From positions 13,419,675 through 13,483,674 of the forward strand of contig NC_052511.1 of assembly GCF_014356525.2 (NCBI RefSeq): 64,000 nucleotides of DNA, given 5' to 3'. The DNA comes from Nilaparvata lugens (lineage: Eukaryota; Arthropoda; Insecta; Hemiptera; Delphacidae). Under the pieces are notes generated by a model. It saw nothing but the letters and a program-made list of their open reading frames with translations. It was not told where the DNA came from and searched no databases. Position numbers and translations under genes: made by a program. Positions 51,301 through 63,455 of the stretch are shown in pieces; the first letter of the stretch is position 1; the number at the start of each line of letters is the position of its first letter.

Positions 51301-54195
51301 TCTTCAGTTATAATGTACTATCAGACACAAATTCGGAGTGAAACGAATATTTTGAGTATTTTGTTTAGAATTTTTGAATCAAAGCTGCCTGATTCAAATT
51401 AAGGAGGATCTAATCGATATTAAAATTTATTGATGTATTGATAAAGACTCTTTATCATAAAGACTGCATAAAGACTCTTTATTAACCGAGGATAATTATA
51501 GGCCTATTTTCAAATTTCGAATATTTTATTACGTCAAGTTTTCAGTTTGCAAAGTTTTAAAATAGACCATTGCGAAGCACGGGTTACCTGCTAGTAAATG
51601 TATAATAAGTAGAACATATTGTGTGAAGGATGCAAAATGGGTTTCCACCTTATATTCACTTTATAACACTTATATTCTGAATTATTTTAAAATAGTTATG
51701 TTGAATCTTAAAACTAAAACTTCAATCAGCCGCCATTTTGGGTAAAAGCATCATAGAACATTTCTATTGATGTCATCTTTCTTGTTTCGAAAAGGCCTTT
51801 GAAATAATGTGCCACACAATGGGTGTTTACATTTGAAATATTTGAGTTACAACCCCTCATTTCTTTGAAAAATAAAACTTCAATCAGCCGCCATTTTGGA
51901 TACAGATACCATAGAACATTTTTATTGTTGCCATCTTTCTTGTTTTAAAATGCCTTTGAAATGATGTACCACACAATGGGTGTTTACATTTGAAATATTG
52001 GAGTTACAACCCCTAAGTCACCCCCTTATAAGGAGTTGAAATTCAGTTGTACTTCAAAAGATGGAGTATTCGACCAATAACTTATCCTGAAAATTACAGT
52101 ATTATATCTACAACAGTCTTCAACTTATTGAAGGGTTCCCATACATGTGATTCACTCTGTATATCTCTGTATATCGATCCTGACTTGTTGCCACCATCTC
52201 TGTCTTCCGCGAAGTATGAATTTAAATTCTGAATTGAATTAAATAATTGCCTTCATTTCGGTAGATTATTACCATATCTGCCTCTGGGCAGATTCTTAAA
52301 ATTTAAAAGAATTAATGGATGTCTTATTGATCAACCCATTTTCTTTTCTACTCTATCAACATGGCTTTATTTACTTTTACCTTTGACGAGAATGATGACC
52401 TTTGACTAAAATTTACCTTTGACGAAATGATGTCGCCAAGGCGTTCCAGCCGGCTGCCGAGTGGAGACCGCTTTGCAGGGCTGATGTCTGTCGGCGGTTC
52501 GCATACATCCGCGATCCACGCACAAGCCACAGCAGTCGCAGTAAACACCCTCTACCAGCAATGCCTCGCAAACACCGCAATGAGACGCCTGTGCCAAACA
52601 TAATTACAATTGTGTTATTGTTATTCCATTGAATCATTGATACATTTTGAATGAGATGTTAACGTTAACACACAGATTATCTGATAATCAAATTTTATTA
52701 GGGTGGCTATTTGCTAATAAAATTGTGCTTAATTTATAATACTGAACAGCAAGATTACGAAACATAGATTCAATGCAGTGCACTTGCAAGAAGTTATTGA
52801 AGTGTACAAAATGTAAACCCAGCATTAACTTTTTTGTAATATTAAGTTACATCACGTCGAAAAAAATAAATAGATAGATTTTTTCATGATATTTTCATAA
52901 TACGCTCCAATTTTCTAGTCCTTTTACCCAAATTTTAATGTAATCTATGAAATAGAAATTCAGTAGTAATAAAAAATGTATAGTTAAACAGTAAATTTAA
53001 CAGTATGCCGCAAACAGTTCATATACATGAGTAAATTGATAAATATTTTGCCACACCAATTAATTTGAGATAGATTTAATAAATTAGCCATTAAAAATAT
53101 AGAGTGATGGATCAGAAGTAACAATGTTTTTCGCCTCATGTAGGCTACAGTTAGAATCTACTTTATTGAAAAAAGTTTTCTTTGTTATTATTTTCACTAA
53201 GTTACTTTTTCAGATATATTATATTACTACAATTATTATTATTATTTATTTATTATGACTACTATTTAAATAAAATGTTTAATCATCTTTTATGTTTCTG
53301 TTAAATTGAATGACATCTTCTGGTACTCGTTGCTAGCACACATACTTGGGTTTTGCTGGCAACGCCAATTAAAAATTTAAGTTTAAATTTTATTTTTATT
53401 CTGTATAAGTATAAAGTATTTGTTTTATTTATTACTGATCTCTTTAATTGACAAATAAATAATTTTAATTTTTTTTGTGTTGTTATATACAAAATGAATA
53501 TAATATTTTACAACTAATTCCTTAGTTACTGCAGTAGCATAGCCAGGATTTTGAATTGGAGGGTTGTACAACAATTTTGGGCTACCTATAGACTTCAATA
53601 GTGGAATTTGATGAGCGGGGGGTTATCATGGATTTTTGAGCCTCTTCTCCGGGCTCATCCCCCCTTCACTACGCCGCTGAGTAAAGATTAAAGAATATGC
53701 TAAAAACGTCCGCCCATTGAAGTTAGCCCATATGCTTTGACTCTGTTCACCATAATATTCATGAATTCATGTCATGGTAGAAGACATTCTGTTCAGCACA
53801 GAACATCACACAGCAAGGATAATTAACTCGCACTGTCAAGTTTCGTGTGTGAACAGATTTAGAAGGGCTAAATTTCGTGCAACGGAAAAAAATTTCCTTT
53901 ATTAGAAATAAATTGCCACAGACTTGCAACTTACAATAGAATAACAGGACTAGAAAATCATTCTGTATATTCATAACTGTTGAAGATATTGTTGCATGAA
54001 TGAGCTTCGGATTGGTTTGCGCAATGCACTCACCTTTGGCAAAGCATCAAGACTCGTCCATGAATGAGTGGCACCGCTAGGTGCATCAACGTGGACATCG
54101 GACAGAAATGAACTGAGCAATTGCACACTCACGTAGATAACGATGCAGGCCGAAACTACTGGCACAAACACCGTTACTGACTCCCAGTCAAGCAT
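42352..54195 (-). CDS. DGKE: Diacylglycerol kinase epsilon, ten coding exons
   Basis: Minus-strand exons: 54034-54195, 52417-52588, 50509-50657, 49028-49175, 47693-47913, 46638-46786, 44984-45149, 44235-44412, 43302-43441, 42352-42474. They total 535 codons plus TAA. The enzyme phosphorylates diacylglycerol to phosphatidic acid with ATP; the epsilon type is membrane-bound and prefers arachidonoyl substrates in mammals. An N-terminal membrane segment lies at about residues 7-31. The first C1 domain ([20 protein letters not shown], about 44-92) has Asp79 where classical C1 domains have His, as in vertebrate DGK-epsilon. The second C1 is at about 109-160. The catalytic domain has [11 protein letters not shown] (GGDGT at 266-270) and [16 protein letters not shown] (about 292-307). 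The accessory domain has [31 protein letters not shown] and [10 protein letters not shown]. Nine splice phases agree. The intron after exon 5 needs a GC donor. The ATG follows a splice acceptor, so a 5'-UTR exon upstream is likely. Confidence 0.95.
43571..43790 (+). repeat. Tandem duplication in DGK-epsilon intron 8
   Basis: Two units of about 100 bp, starting at about 43571 and 43686, share ATAGTGAAT, GTCAGTTACAAA, GGATATAC and TTTATAAC(A/G)AT. Confidence 0.7.
45284..45532 (+). mobile_element. tRNA-derived SINE with perfect 14-bp target duplication
   Basis: The 249-bp insertion is flanked by ATATCGTATAAGAG at 45270-45283 and 45533-45546. The head has an A-box-like TGGTCTAGTGGATAGAG and a B-box-like GTTTTCAAACCC at tRNA-like spacing, so it would be transcribed by RNA polymerase III. 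The body has GGGCACGTTAAACTGTCGGT and CCCGGCTGAAGTATG. The tail is TTTACTTTACTTTA. The intact duplication shows recent insertion. It lies antisense in DGK-epsilon intron 6; a diverged relative is at 13878-14097. Confidence 0.9.
45596..45790 (+). mobile_element. Dispersed SINE-like repeat, uninterrupted copy
   Basis: AGATAAGCTATCGCTTAGAT, ACGGTGTCCACTTGAG, CCAACTCCTCT and AAAAATCGCTTCCCGGTAG match, in order, the split copy at 15985-16553. It lies 50 bp beyond the young SINE, in the same intron. Confidence 0.6.
49378..49704. mobile_element. MITE with about 43-bp terminal inverted repeats
   Basis: The left end around CCTTTTCGTTTGTGCGTAAA and CGACGACGAC mirrors the right end at about 49662-49704 (reverse: GGTTTTCGTTTATACGTAAA). 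About 327 bp, non-coding, in DGK-epsilon intron 3. Confidence 0.65.
50141..50250 (-). repeat. Dispersed repeat, copy 2 (inverted)
   Basis: Reverse complement of 39255-39362, with shared GAGTGACCTGGCTAG and CCTCTGACATGACCTAA. It lies in DGK-epsilon intron 3. Confidence 0.75.
51056..51130 (+). other. tRNA-like sequence (pseudogene or SINE head)
   Basis: TAGCGTAATGGTAGAAC resembles a tRNA D-arm/A box, and CTCGGTTCCCATCCCGA a T-arm/B box. The anticodon stem is CGC..GCG with TTTCGGA as loop. The acceptor stem ends do not pair, so this is not a functional tRNA. It lies in DGK-epsilon intron 2. Confidence 0.5.
51395..51598 (+). repeat. Dispersed repeat, partner of 34211-34420
   Basis: It ends GCGAAGCACGGGTTACCTGC and shares CGTCAAGTTTTCAGTTT with the inverted copy in RhoGDI. 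The left boundary is uncertain. Confidence 0.5.
51716..52161 (-). repeat. Composite repeat: 159-bp tandem pair plus MITE end
   Basis: AACTTCAATCAGCCGCCATT starts units at about 51716 and 51874, each ending GAGTTACAACCCCT. The following part (52033-52161) is the reverse complement of the MITE at 57981-58135, ending ACAGAGTGAATCACATGTAT when read on the minus strand. The whole is one larger element or two adjoining ones, in DGK-epsilon intron 2. Confidence 0.7.
53527..53686. mobile_element. Short transposon-like repeat
   Basis: It starts CAGTAGCATAGCCAGGATTT and ends TTCACTACGCCGCTG, forming imperfect inverted ends of about 14 bp. The interior has a G-run and a C-run (GCGGGGGGTTA; CATCCCCCC). 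It lies in DGK-epsilon intron 1. Confidence 0.5.
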
Positions 54196-55418
54196 CTACA
54201 ACACAAAAAAGAACAATATTCTGCGGTTAGAGAACAACTTATATTCCAATTGAACTATTCCTAAGATATTGTAGAAGGTAGAACTTTAGTTCAATAGGCT
54301 TAGGTGTATTGTAAAATTTATTATTTATAACGAATGATCTCAAATAGAAAATCCATTAGGATCATAAGAATATTGTTTCCTTTCATTTTTATAGAATTGC
54401 AAGGCATACAATCATCAAAGACTAAATTTGCTTTATGGTCTATGAATTATTGTGACTTCAATTTTCTGAGATACATTTGTTGGATGCATCTCAATAATAT
54501 TGCTTCATCAATATGAATGATCAAGTTGTGAGTTTTTCATCTATTTGCATTGTTAAAAACATGCTTTTTTACTCAACCTATTATACAAGTTACTTGAAAG
54601 AGGAAATAAAGGTAACACACTAATTAAACCTAAGTTGGAATAAAGAAAACCAACAAAACAAGAATAAACTTTGAAAAATCAATTTTTAATTATTATAAAA
54701 TAGAGAATTTTGTTCGATATTGAAGTGATAGGTAGTAGAATAGAAATTTATAAGATTATAATCATCAAAGAGCATAACCTCAACCTTACCTAGCTCGGAT
54801 GATTAACGCAGAATTTATCAAGATTACCTCATAAAATTATTATGAGAATGGTTAGCAGGCTTCAAATTACCGGTAAGTAAGAAAACCATGTAGATTTCAA
54901 AATGTCCATGTTGAACGTTAACAATAAAACGCCTTATCACTCCCATTATTTTGACATTTCAATTTTATTATCACATAATAATTTTTAGGTTATGATTGTT
55001 TCGATCCAGGTGAGCCAACCAAGGCAGGAAAATAATATAATTCAGTTACTTTACATAACAGTCAATTTTTTTCTTCTATGATTCGAGAAAACAGTATGCA
55101 GAAGAATAATTCTTTATAAATTATTATTATCTATTGAAGGGTTGATAATCTACATAGAATAGTTTCGTTTTTGAAAATAGTGTTGGTATTCTGGAACGGC
55201 GGCAAATTTTACTAACTTTGAATTACAGTATTGTATTCCATAAAAGTGGAATAAAGTTCTCAAATATTTGTTTCGAAAATTTTATTATTCTGTGTGATGA
55301 ATAATACCTGCAAACTTTTATGTTTAGAATTTATTCCGCATGCATTTATCTGCTGAAAATTAAAGCAAAAATATCTGTTCCAAAAATATAGTGAGTCTAT
55401 TATCGTCAACTTACTCTC

Positions 55419-55795
55419 TAGTGAGGTCCACGTTATAATGGCGGTATTTGATGGAATTTGATTGGTGTTGCCATAATCCTTGTCTATCATTCGACACAGC
55501 AGACAGCGCAATCCTTTTTTAGCTCTGCAACGTTTCCAGATCGTTTCTAACAATATGTATTAAATATAATTAATTGACAAGATATGCAATCTCAATTATG
55601 AAAATGCATACGGTAATCAAATAATTGAACAATAATATGTTTTCTTGATGAGTAAAATATATTTAATCATTATTAACAAAAATGAACTGATGATATTTCA
55701 TTAGCTTTCTTCTACAGAAGGCATTGGCAAGGCAGAGAATCGGCAACGATACTCTCCTATCTTCCTCCACTGTCATTATAACGTGGACCTCACTA
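55419..55795. mobile_element. TA-target MITE, intact compact copy
   Basis: The ends TAGTGAGGTCCACGTTATAA and their mirror (ATTATAACGTGGACCTCAC) are flanked by TA. The element is 377 bp including TA and non-coding. Same family as 14203-15513; the TIR conservation suggests mobilisation by a mariner-type transposase. Confidence 0.85.
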
Positions 55796-57980
55796 TAGAC
55801 ATAATAGCACAAATATCTCACAAACTAATAAAAAACCTTTTTAGGAATTTATTCAATTTTGATTACTTGGTAGTAGGTCTATTGCATAGTATCCAAATAG
55901 AAAAACTAGTAATGTCACCAGACGAAGAATCCTTTCAAAAAAGTATAGGATGCACAGCCTTATTGATTAATGTAAATGCGTTTTGTATAGACAGAAACCC
56001 CATTCAATTGCTTTTGCATTGGGTGATGATCTTCTTCTGATAATAATATTATTAATAAATCATGGCATTGTATGTGATGAAAATGACAAGTACCTAGTCA
56101 CGTAAAGTAAAAGATAGTAAAGTTAATCAAGATGAATGGGTAAAAAGTAATATTAATTTATAATAAAAAGTATAATTCCATCTCCTCTTACTTAGTAGAG
56201 AAGTAGTTAAAATGTTCGAATTTGATTTGAAACACACTAAAAATTCTGATACATCCACAAGTAGGCTATACACATATTTAATGTTTCTCAAATTATTTTT
56301 AGTGAATCACTTTTCCTCCCCATATAGAAAAAATATGTTGCAGAAGTAGCTGCCTTTATCTCATGTATGAAAACTTGAAATTTTAATAATTACCCTATCA
56401 GGCTATTATTCAAAAGTTGCTGGCCTAGAATGAGCAACTGAACACTGGGATGATGATAGCAGGGGAAGGGAATGTCTAAAATAATTTATCAATTCATCCA
56501 CTTTTTTAAACTTGAATCAATCTCCTCACTGAATACATATCATTATAACAGCAACAGTTGATTGTCACTTCCACTGCATAACAATTTGAACAACATGTTT
56601 GTTATGTTTTCAGAGAACTGCTTTGCATTGTGACGTCAGAGGCTCGGAGCAAATGGAAGGGTATGGAGCTGGTTACATTGTTGGTTGGTGGTCAAGGCTG
56701 AATGAAGAGGTCCCAACAAGTTCCAGTAAAGTCATGGCTGATGAGTGTCAAGTTCTTTGAAATCTTCAATGTTACTTGAAAATTGTTTTAATCAACCATG
56801 ATAATTGCTTGCAGCTATTAGATGACAGTCATAATGTCTCAATAATATTTATGTTTGCTTCAAATTGATTTAAAATTGTTTGCTCTATCCAAAAATTAAA
56901 TATTATTGTAATAGATGATAAGAGCGGTATATATTATACTTTACACTTAACAGATAATAATATTGTAAGAGTGTTAAACAACTATTCAATCAAGAACACA
57001 ATGGGATTTTTCTATAACGAATCTCAAATATTCTAGCTAAAGAAGGAACTCTAATGAAATACGGAAGAATCGTCAATTATGTGTTGCCAGACTCATACAT
57101 TTTTCTTTGGAACTCCTTAGTAGATGAGTTTTCCATTTAGTTTTCTCTCTCTTTTGAAATTATTGTAATTAGTAAAAAACCTTTTGCCACAATACATGAT
57201 ACAGAAATCTATTTGAAACTTCCATGGTATAAAAGCTTCACGAATCTCAAAAGTTTGAAACAGATGTACCACATTTTATAATTCTTTTAAAAATAAACTA
57301 CAATAATTAATTGTTCCTGAAAGTTCATAAATTCATAATGAAGACACTAGAAAGAACTAGTTCAGTTTCTTTAACAATAGATATCAGCTTTATATATTAT
57401 TATTTCTCTGAGATGAACTGAGAGCTCAAGACCTAGCCTGGAAAATTTACAGGATAATACATGAAAGGATTGGATTAAGGAAGACGTTCTACACCTGAAC
57501 TCAGGTTTAGACAAAGATTCATTTCTGACAAGCTTGGCTGCTAGTCTGATTGTCAGAGCATGCAAAACGCTGTGACAATACCAGGATTTGAATGCTATTC
57601 TGCCGGAATAAATTAAATTCTATTTTTCACTCCTAAAATCCTAAGAGAATCAGAGAAGATAGAACCTGATCTCCTTGAATAAAATGCGAGATTTTATCAT
57701 ACATTATTCCGTGCTTTGACTTTGAATTTTTGAATGTTTCGTAATGTTCAGATTAAATGCAAGCAGTGTGTGTAGGTGTGTTATAATGAAAGGTCAACTG
57801 CCGAATCAGTCTAGAATATATCGTCTCTAATAATAACAATCCTACGTCTTTAATGACAGGAACTGAATAGTAAATTACAGAAATTCTCCAGAATCGTTAA
57901 TTTTGATGTTCCTAATTTACCCAAACCTCAACTACGGTACTGCAAGATTTTATAGATTGATGAAAAAACTATCATATTAT

Positions 57981-58135
57981 ACAGAGTGAGTCATATGTAT
58001 GGGAACCCTTCAATAAATTGGAGACTGTTGTAGATATAATACTGCAACTTTCAGGATGAGTTATGGTCGAAAACTCTACCTTTTGACGAACAACTGAATT
58101 TCGATGAAGGGTTTCCATTTATATGACTCACTCTT
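57981..58135. mobile_element. Short MITE, about 155 bp
   Basis: Left end ACAGAGTGAGTCATATGTAT with GGGAACCCTTCA mirrors the right end TGAAGGGTTTCCAT, TATATGACTCACTCT. A relative lies at 52033-52161 in the opposite orientation. Confidence 0.75.
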
Positions 58136-58923
58136 TATTAAACAATATGGCTGACTCATTTTTAATAATTAATTTCGAATAACTTTTCATCTCTCAAGTC
58201 CTTTCATCTCAATATACACACAGTAGTTTGTCCTAAATAAAAAAGAGTATAGGCTCTAGTAGGTGCTCTATAAAATTATTGTTATTAAAAGTCCAATAAA
58301 CTAAAAAAGCAAGCAGTTACCACATCATTAGCAATAATAAATTGGAGTTGGCGAATGAGGTCATTCTAATTCATTCATTGGATAATTTGGTTTTTCGCTG
58401 AATAATAACTTAGTAATTGAATGGAGGAATAATTTAAATCACCGCAGATTGATGCATGTGAGTCCTCACTTATTGAACTCGAGAATGGTTTTCAGCAAGT
58501 GAATATTATGTATGAATGACTGGCAAAAAGTCAGTGAGAATATTGCGAGAACAAATGGTACACAGGTCAGAATTTATATTGAGATCATAGAGTTTTCCAT
58601 TGCATTTTCATTGAATGATTTTTTCTAAATATATTTATCGTAAGAAAACATTTATATCGGTATGAAGCCTTGATAATATTCAATTTATATCATAAACTGT
58701 ACGGTATCGTCATATTCATGTTATGTCAATGAGTTGAAAAATATACGTATATAATACATGAAATTTGAGTAAAATAAACAATATGTGTTAGATTTATAGC
58801 CTACATCTAGTTTTTCCAGCCACTGCAGTGCATCAGGTGTACAATACACGAACATTTTTTTCTAAATATGATTTGCTTATAAGAGAGATCTATATAGACT
58901 TGAGTTAAGGTGATTGAAGGAAA

Positions 58924-59277
58924 ATGATGAGAGAAGAGAGATCAACGTTTTAATATTCCAGAAAAATACATTGCATCAGAGATTAATAGTCGACCATTTT
59001 AATTTTTGGAGTGCTGTTGATATAACAAGTTGAAATGAGACAAGTTTGGTCAGCGACTATTCAGACACAAATCAACTACTTAAAATCGGAACCAACTTTA
59101 TGATGAGAGAAGAGAGCTCAACTTTTTAATATTCCTAAAAAATGCATTGCATCAGAGATTAATTTTGTCGACTATTTTAATTTTTCGAGTGCAGTTAATG
59201 TAACAGGTTGAAATGAGACAAGTTTGGTCAGCGACTATTCAGACACAAATCAACTATTTAAAATCGGAACCAACTTT
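58924..59277 (+). repeat. Tandem duplication, 176-bp unit
   Basis: Copies start at 58924 and 59100. They share ATGATGAGAGAAGAGAG, ATTGCATCAGAGATTAAT, GAGACAAGTTTGGTCAGCG and ATCGGAACCAACTTT, with about 8-10% differences concentrated in the first half. Confidence 0.9.
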
Positions 59278-60739
59278 GACCGGTCATTCAGGAACAGGAA
59301 GGAAGCAATTACTAAAATGATCACCTCTTCCAGCTGATAATAATCTTGCCAAACTACGTTATTTTCCTCGTGGCCAGTCTCGTTCCAGCAGGTATCAGGT
59401 ATATCTGAGTTAAATGCAGTTCTTTATTGATTTTTAATCGGATGTTTGTTCATTTGAAGATTCAATTCCACCTTCTTCCTATTTTAATTTTCTTCTAGTT
59501 GATCGCTCTGAAATTACGTAATGAATTCTGATCTGAGTTGTCTAAAGGTAATTTTTTCAAATCCAAACTTTATTCTTTTCAAGAAACTGTTTACAAAATA
59601 ATGTAAAATACATCACAGAACCCACAAAAATGAACAATAGTGATACAACATTTCACAGAAAAAGCAGTTTATGATCATTACCACGAAATCAATAATAGCT
59701 TTCGCAGAGGTATTGAAAGAATACGGTAGTGTTTCTACCCGACAGCTCTTTCTAGGAATGCATACTAATGCATAATGGTAAGTATATTCGGGGAAATAGA
59801 AAGGACGTCGATGCATAGTATTTCTCCAAGACTATTAATCTCCAAGTATATTTCTCCAAGTCACTCACAAGAGTATTAATATTGTTCAAAGAATCCAAAA
59901 TAAAATCGCAAAAATTGTAAAATAACGTGAAACATGCCATGAAGATAATATTTCAAAATACTTTTGAATTTGGTCACATTTTTCCAAATCAATGTAGTCT
60001 TTCTATTCTTTGTTATCAGGTCTCACAGCTTGAATTTGAATCAAGACGACTCAAATTGTATTATGAAACTGTCGTATTTGAGGGCTCCCTTCGCAAGATG
60101 AGAGCCCCACATTTCCTGAAAACTATTGATTCCTCTATCAATTCATAATGCAATACTCTTATACCGACTACCTTTCACCTTTTCCAGGGCTTAGTTTTGA
60201 ATATGGTACTGACTCACAAATCTGACCCTTGAATACGCTCTTCAAGTTAATAACAAAGTTTATTGCAACCTTCATATTATTGCTCCAATCGAATCAAAAA
60301 TAATATGATCTACTGTATCTCGATGATTGCTCCTACATAGAAGAACAAAACCATGCGGCTATCCTATAGTAGTTATTCCATATTAACCCATTAGGTGGCC
60401 ACGACAAAACAGTTTAGTACAAGACTTGAGAACTGTGAATACTAATATATACTATATGTATAGTATGTGATCATACTGTAGCTCATTGTCAAACTTGATA
60501 GATTTTTATTTGGGATTATCAAATTCCATATGCGAAAGATTTATACTACTTGCATCTTTTTTATATGTCACTGTATCACATATAAATCGATAATAACTAG
60601 CCTATTTTACTATACTTATACCGTATAACTTCACTTACAGTATAAGTTTATAAGTTTACTACCGTACCCATTTACTTATTCCAATTATTTATTTGCAACT
60701 TCAATGTCCATGATGGAATGTTCCAAAAGAGATCAGCTA

Positions 60740-61130
60740 TTATTGAGTTTGAGGGAGCAGATCTCTAGGTCGGTCCCTTTCCGGTTGGACGATACTAATT
60801 ATTGAACTTTTGTGACGTCACGATTGAAATTTACCGGAAAGTCCGGTTAGATGTTGCGTCAATGCGACTGCCGCAGCCGTAGACATACCAGCCTTGCAGG
60901 TTGAGAGGCGCTAAGGTGACGTGCTCTAATCTTATAAAAATAGTATTAGGATATTATACAGTCGAATCCACTTTGATCTGACAGCTTTGGATGATGGGAA
61001 GCGTTGATGGTATTTATAAGGAATGCTGATATTACTAAAAGTAGATCTCAGTAGATAAGTAATTGACTGTAGTAGAACATGCACCATTGCGCAAGCGCAA
61101 ACAACGTATATAAACACCTCTGATTGATGT
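60740..61130. promoter_or_regulatory. CpG-rich, promoter-like patch
   Basis: Between 60760 and 60915 there are about 14 CpGs, far more than in the surroundings. The patch holds a full CRE palindrome TGACGTCA (60813-60820) and the repeated words CCGGTT and TCCGG. Minus-strand donor-like GTAAAT and GTATGT sequences are present. At 61087-61100 lies TTGCGCAAGCGCAA (NRF1-like), and at 61107-61114 TATATAAA. It may be the DGK-epsilon promoter and first non-coding exon, 6.6 kb upstream, or that of a gene beyond the window. Confidence 0.35.
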
Positions 61131-61633
61131 CCTCCAAACTCTATTTTTGTGTGTAAATGTGTAATTTAAAATTAATTACGACAGGAAAAACTTGAAGAGA
61201 AGATTTGGATTGCAAGTTCCAATAATATCAGCCATCACTCAAACTTCAAACACTAATGATACATAAAAATTATTGTAATCAACTTGAAATTAGAGGGAAT
61301 AGAAGTTTGTAGACCTAGTAATATATTATTAATACTTGTCCAGTACTTAGCATTGTATTTGAATGAAAAAGGTTGTTTTTGAAAGGCGGGTTACCTTTTT
61401 TGATCTGGAAGAGAATGCGTGATTCAAAGACATCTGGATCGACTTATCAATCGAAATCTCTAATCATAAGTTGTATCTTATCAGTATATTATTCATCTTA
61501 TCAGGAGAGACCTCATAAATTACCAGTTTTTTAAAAACTTCTTATGATTACAGTGGTGATAATATAGACCTAATATCGATCTGTATCCAAATCTGAAGAA
61601 TCAAGTTATTCTGGAAATAATAGCAGGCTATTC

Positions 61634-62504
61634 CAGTGGTTCTCAAACTTTTTACTTCAAGCCCTCCTGCATAATTCAGCTGTGAGCCGGACCCCCTACA
61701 TGTATAAGCATAGACTACTACACATTTTGTACATATACATATACGTACGTATATACCTACATATTTTACACTCAATAATATTTTTTTAAGTTGAGTTTTG
61801 CACATTCTATACATAACCCAATGTTGCAATAGTTTAAATCATAATAAAACAACAAATTCTATACAAACAATAAATTATAATTTATTCAGGTACTACAGCT
61901 AGGTACTATAGTACATAGTTATTATTGTTTCTCATAGAAATTAACATTACAAAAAGCGTCAGTGTGAAGGATTAGCTTGTTTTTTTTTGCATAGAGTTTG
62001 TTGAAACGAGGTGTCAGCTCCGATAACGCTACTCTAAGTTTCTGGGTCACATCCAGTCTTGGTCTATACCGTATTCACTTTTCATGGCAGCTAGAGCAGA
62101 AAACCCAGTTTTACATGGATAAATTGTAGCAAATAGAGTCTATATCTTCAATGCCTTTTCACTGAAAATTGGGTGTTCCTTTAGCACACCAATCCAGATT
62201 CAAGGATGTAAGAGAATATTCTTCAAACTTCATTTTAAGCGCAAAGATCAATGATATTTTCTTTTCCTAACATGTTGAGGGAGCACTTATTGATTGAGAA
62301 TTTGAATTTGACAATACTGTTGATACAAATATTTTATGAGTAAAAATTACTCACATGTACTTTTAAAAATAGAAAGATAGCTTATCGTAATTATTTTAGA
62401 AGTAAATTTAAAACATTTTCCAACCAAGCTTTGCGCCCCCCCCCCCCCCTGAGCATTCATCGCGCCCCCCTTGGGGGTCGCGCCCCACACTTTGAGAACC
62501 ACTG
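61634..62504 (-). mobile_element. hAT transposon, defective, with perfect 8-bp target duplication
   Basis: Ends CAGTGGTTCTCAAACT and, in reverse, CAGTGGTTCTCAAAGT are the known hAT terminus. GGCTATTC flanks both sides (61626-61633 and 62505-62512). The element is 871 bp. Its interior keeps a fragment of transposase on the minus strand, and a run of 14 or so C lies near 62437-62450 next to a G/C-rich end. It is far shorter than an autonomous hAT. Confidence 0.93.
61987..62128 (-). pseudogene. hAT transposase C-terminal fragment
   Basis: Minus-strand frames read KTGFSALAAMKSEY and, one frame over, RLDVTQKLRVALSELTPRFN then KLYAK. The pattern F..L...KS.Y...L.V...LR..L....P is the hAT dimerisation region found in ZBED-type transposases. 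A frameshift separates the two parts. Confidence 0.7.
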
Positions 62505-63455
62505 GGCTATTCAATACTGATAATGTGTTGATATGCTGGCATAGGGAGTCTCAAAGTTCAGGGTGGGTTTTCATATCAGTTCTGCCAAATGACCAACATA
62601 ACTTTACTCTAATATCAGTATTTTCGATTTTGTATTCTACTCTTCTGGGAAAAATTATTACGAAAAGGGCAAAATCTAGACAACTACAATGATTAGTATC
62701 TTGCCAAGGGAGTTTTATCACTCATCCACATTTAACAAAGTGAGTATAGTTTGGTTCTTGTTTAAAAACTCTTTTCCACTTTTATCATGAAGTAATTTTT
62801 GAGTAGCTTATATAGTGGAGTGAATAACTACTCCTTTTCCTGCAATGCTATGGAATGAGAATATTACCCTCAAGTACTCTATTTCACTTCTTACTAAAGA
62901 ATCTCTTATCGTTAATTTTTTTCTTTTCGAATAGACAATGCATTTTTCCGGCAAATTGACTCAACCAATAATGTGCTTTCGGTAATTAGGAAATCATCCT
63001 CATTGCCCTTGATAAAATCTATGAGTTCAGCTGAGTAGATGAGTTTTGAGAGAGTCATTATTCAACTGATCAGAATCCGAAATAAGGTTAAGTTACACTC
63101 TTCACTGCACGGTCTCTTCTACTATTTATTTTTATCTGTAAATGGAACAAGAGGGGATAAATAGTTGATAGTCAGTTGAGTTAGTGGAAAAATTATTATT
63201 TTCAATTGTTTTTTTTAAACTAAATTATCAGAAATATAAATTTTAGTACCTAAGAAAACAGGAAATGTTTCGGGAAGAGTTCTTTGGAGCACTTACACAT
63301 CATTCAACTGCTAGATTCAAGATTCATTTTCATTGACCATCAGGCTACAACAAGAGCAATAGGCAAGTCATTTATACATTTTAAAAGTACACGCAATTGG
63401 ATTCAATATTATTTTCTAGAATAACGATTGTATATACTTATATCCTATTATATTA

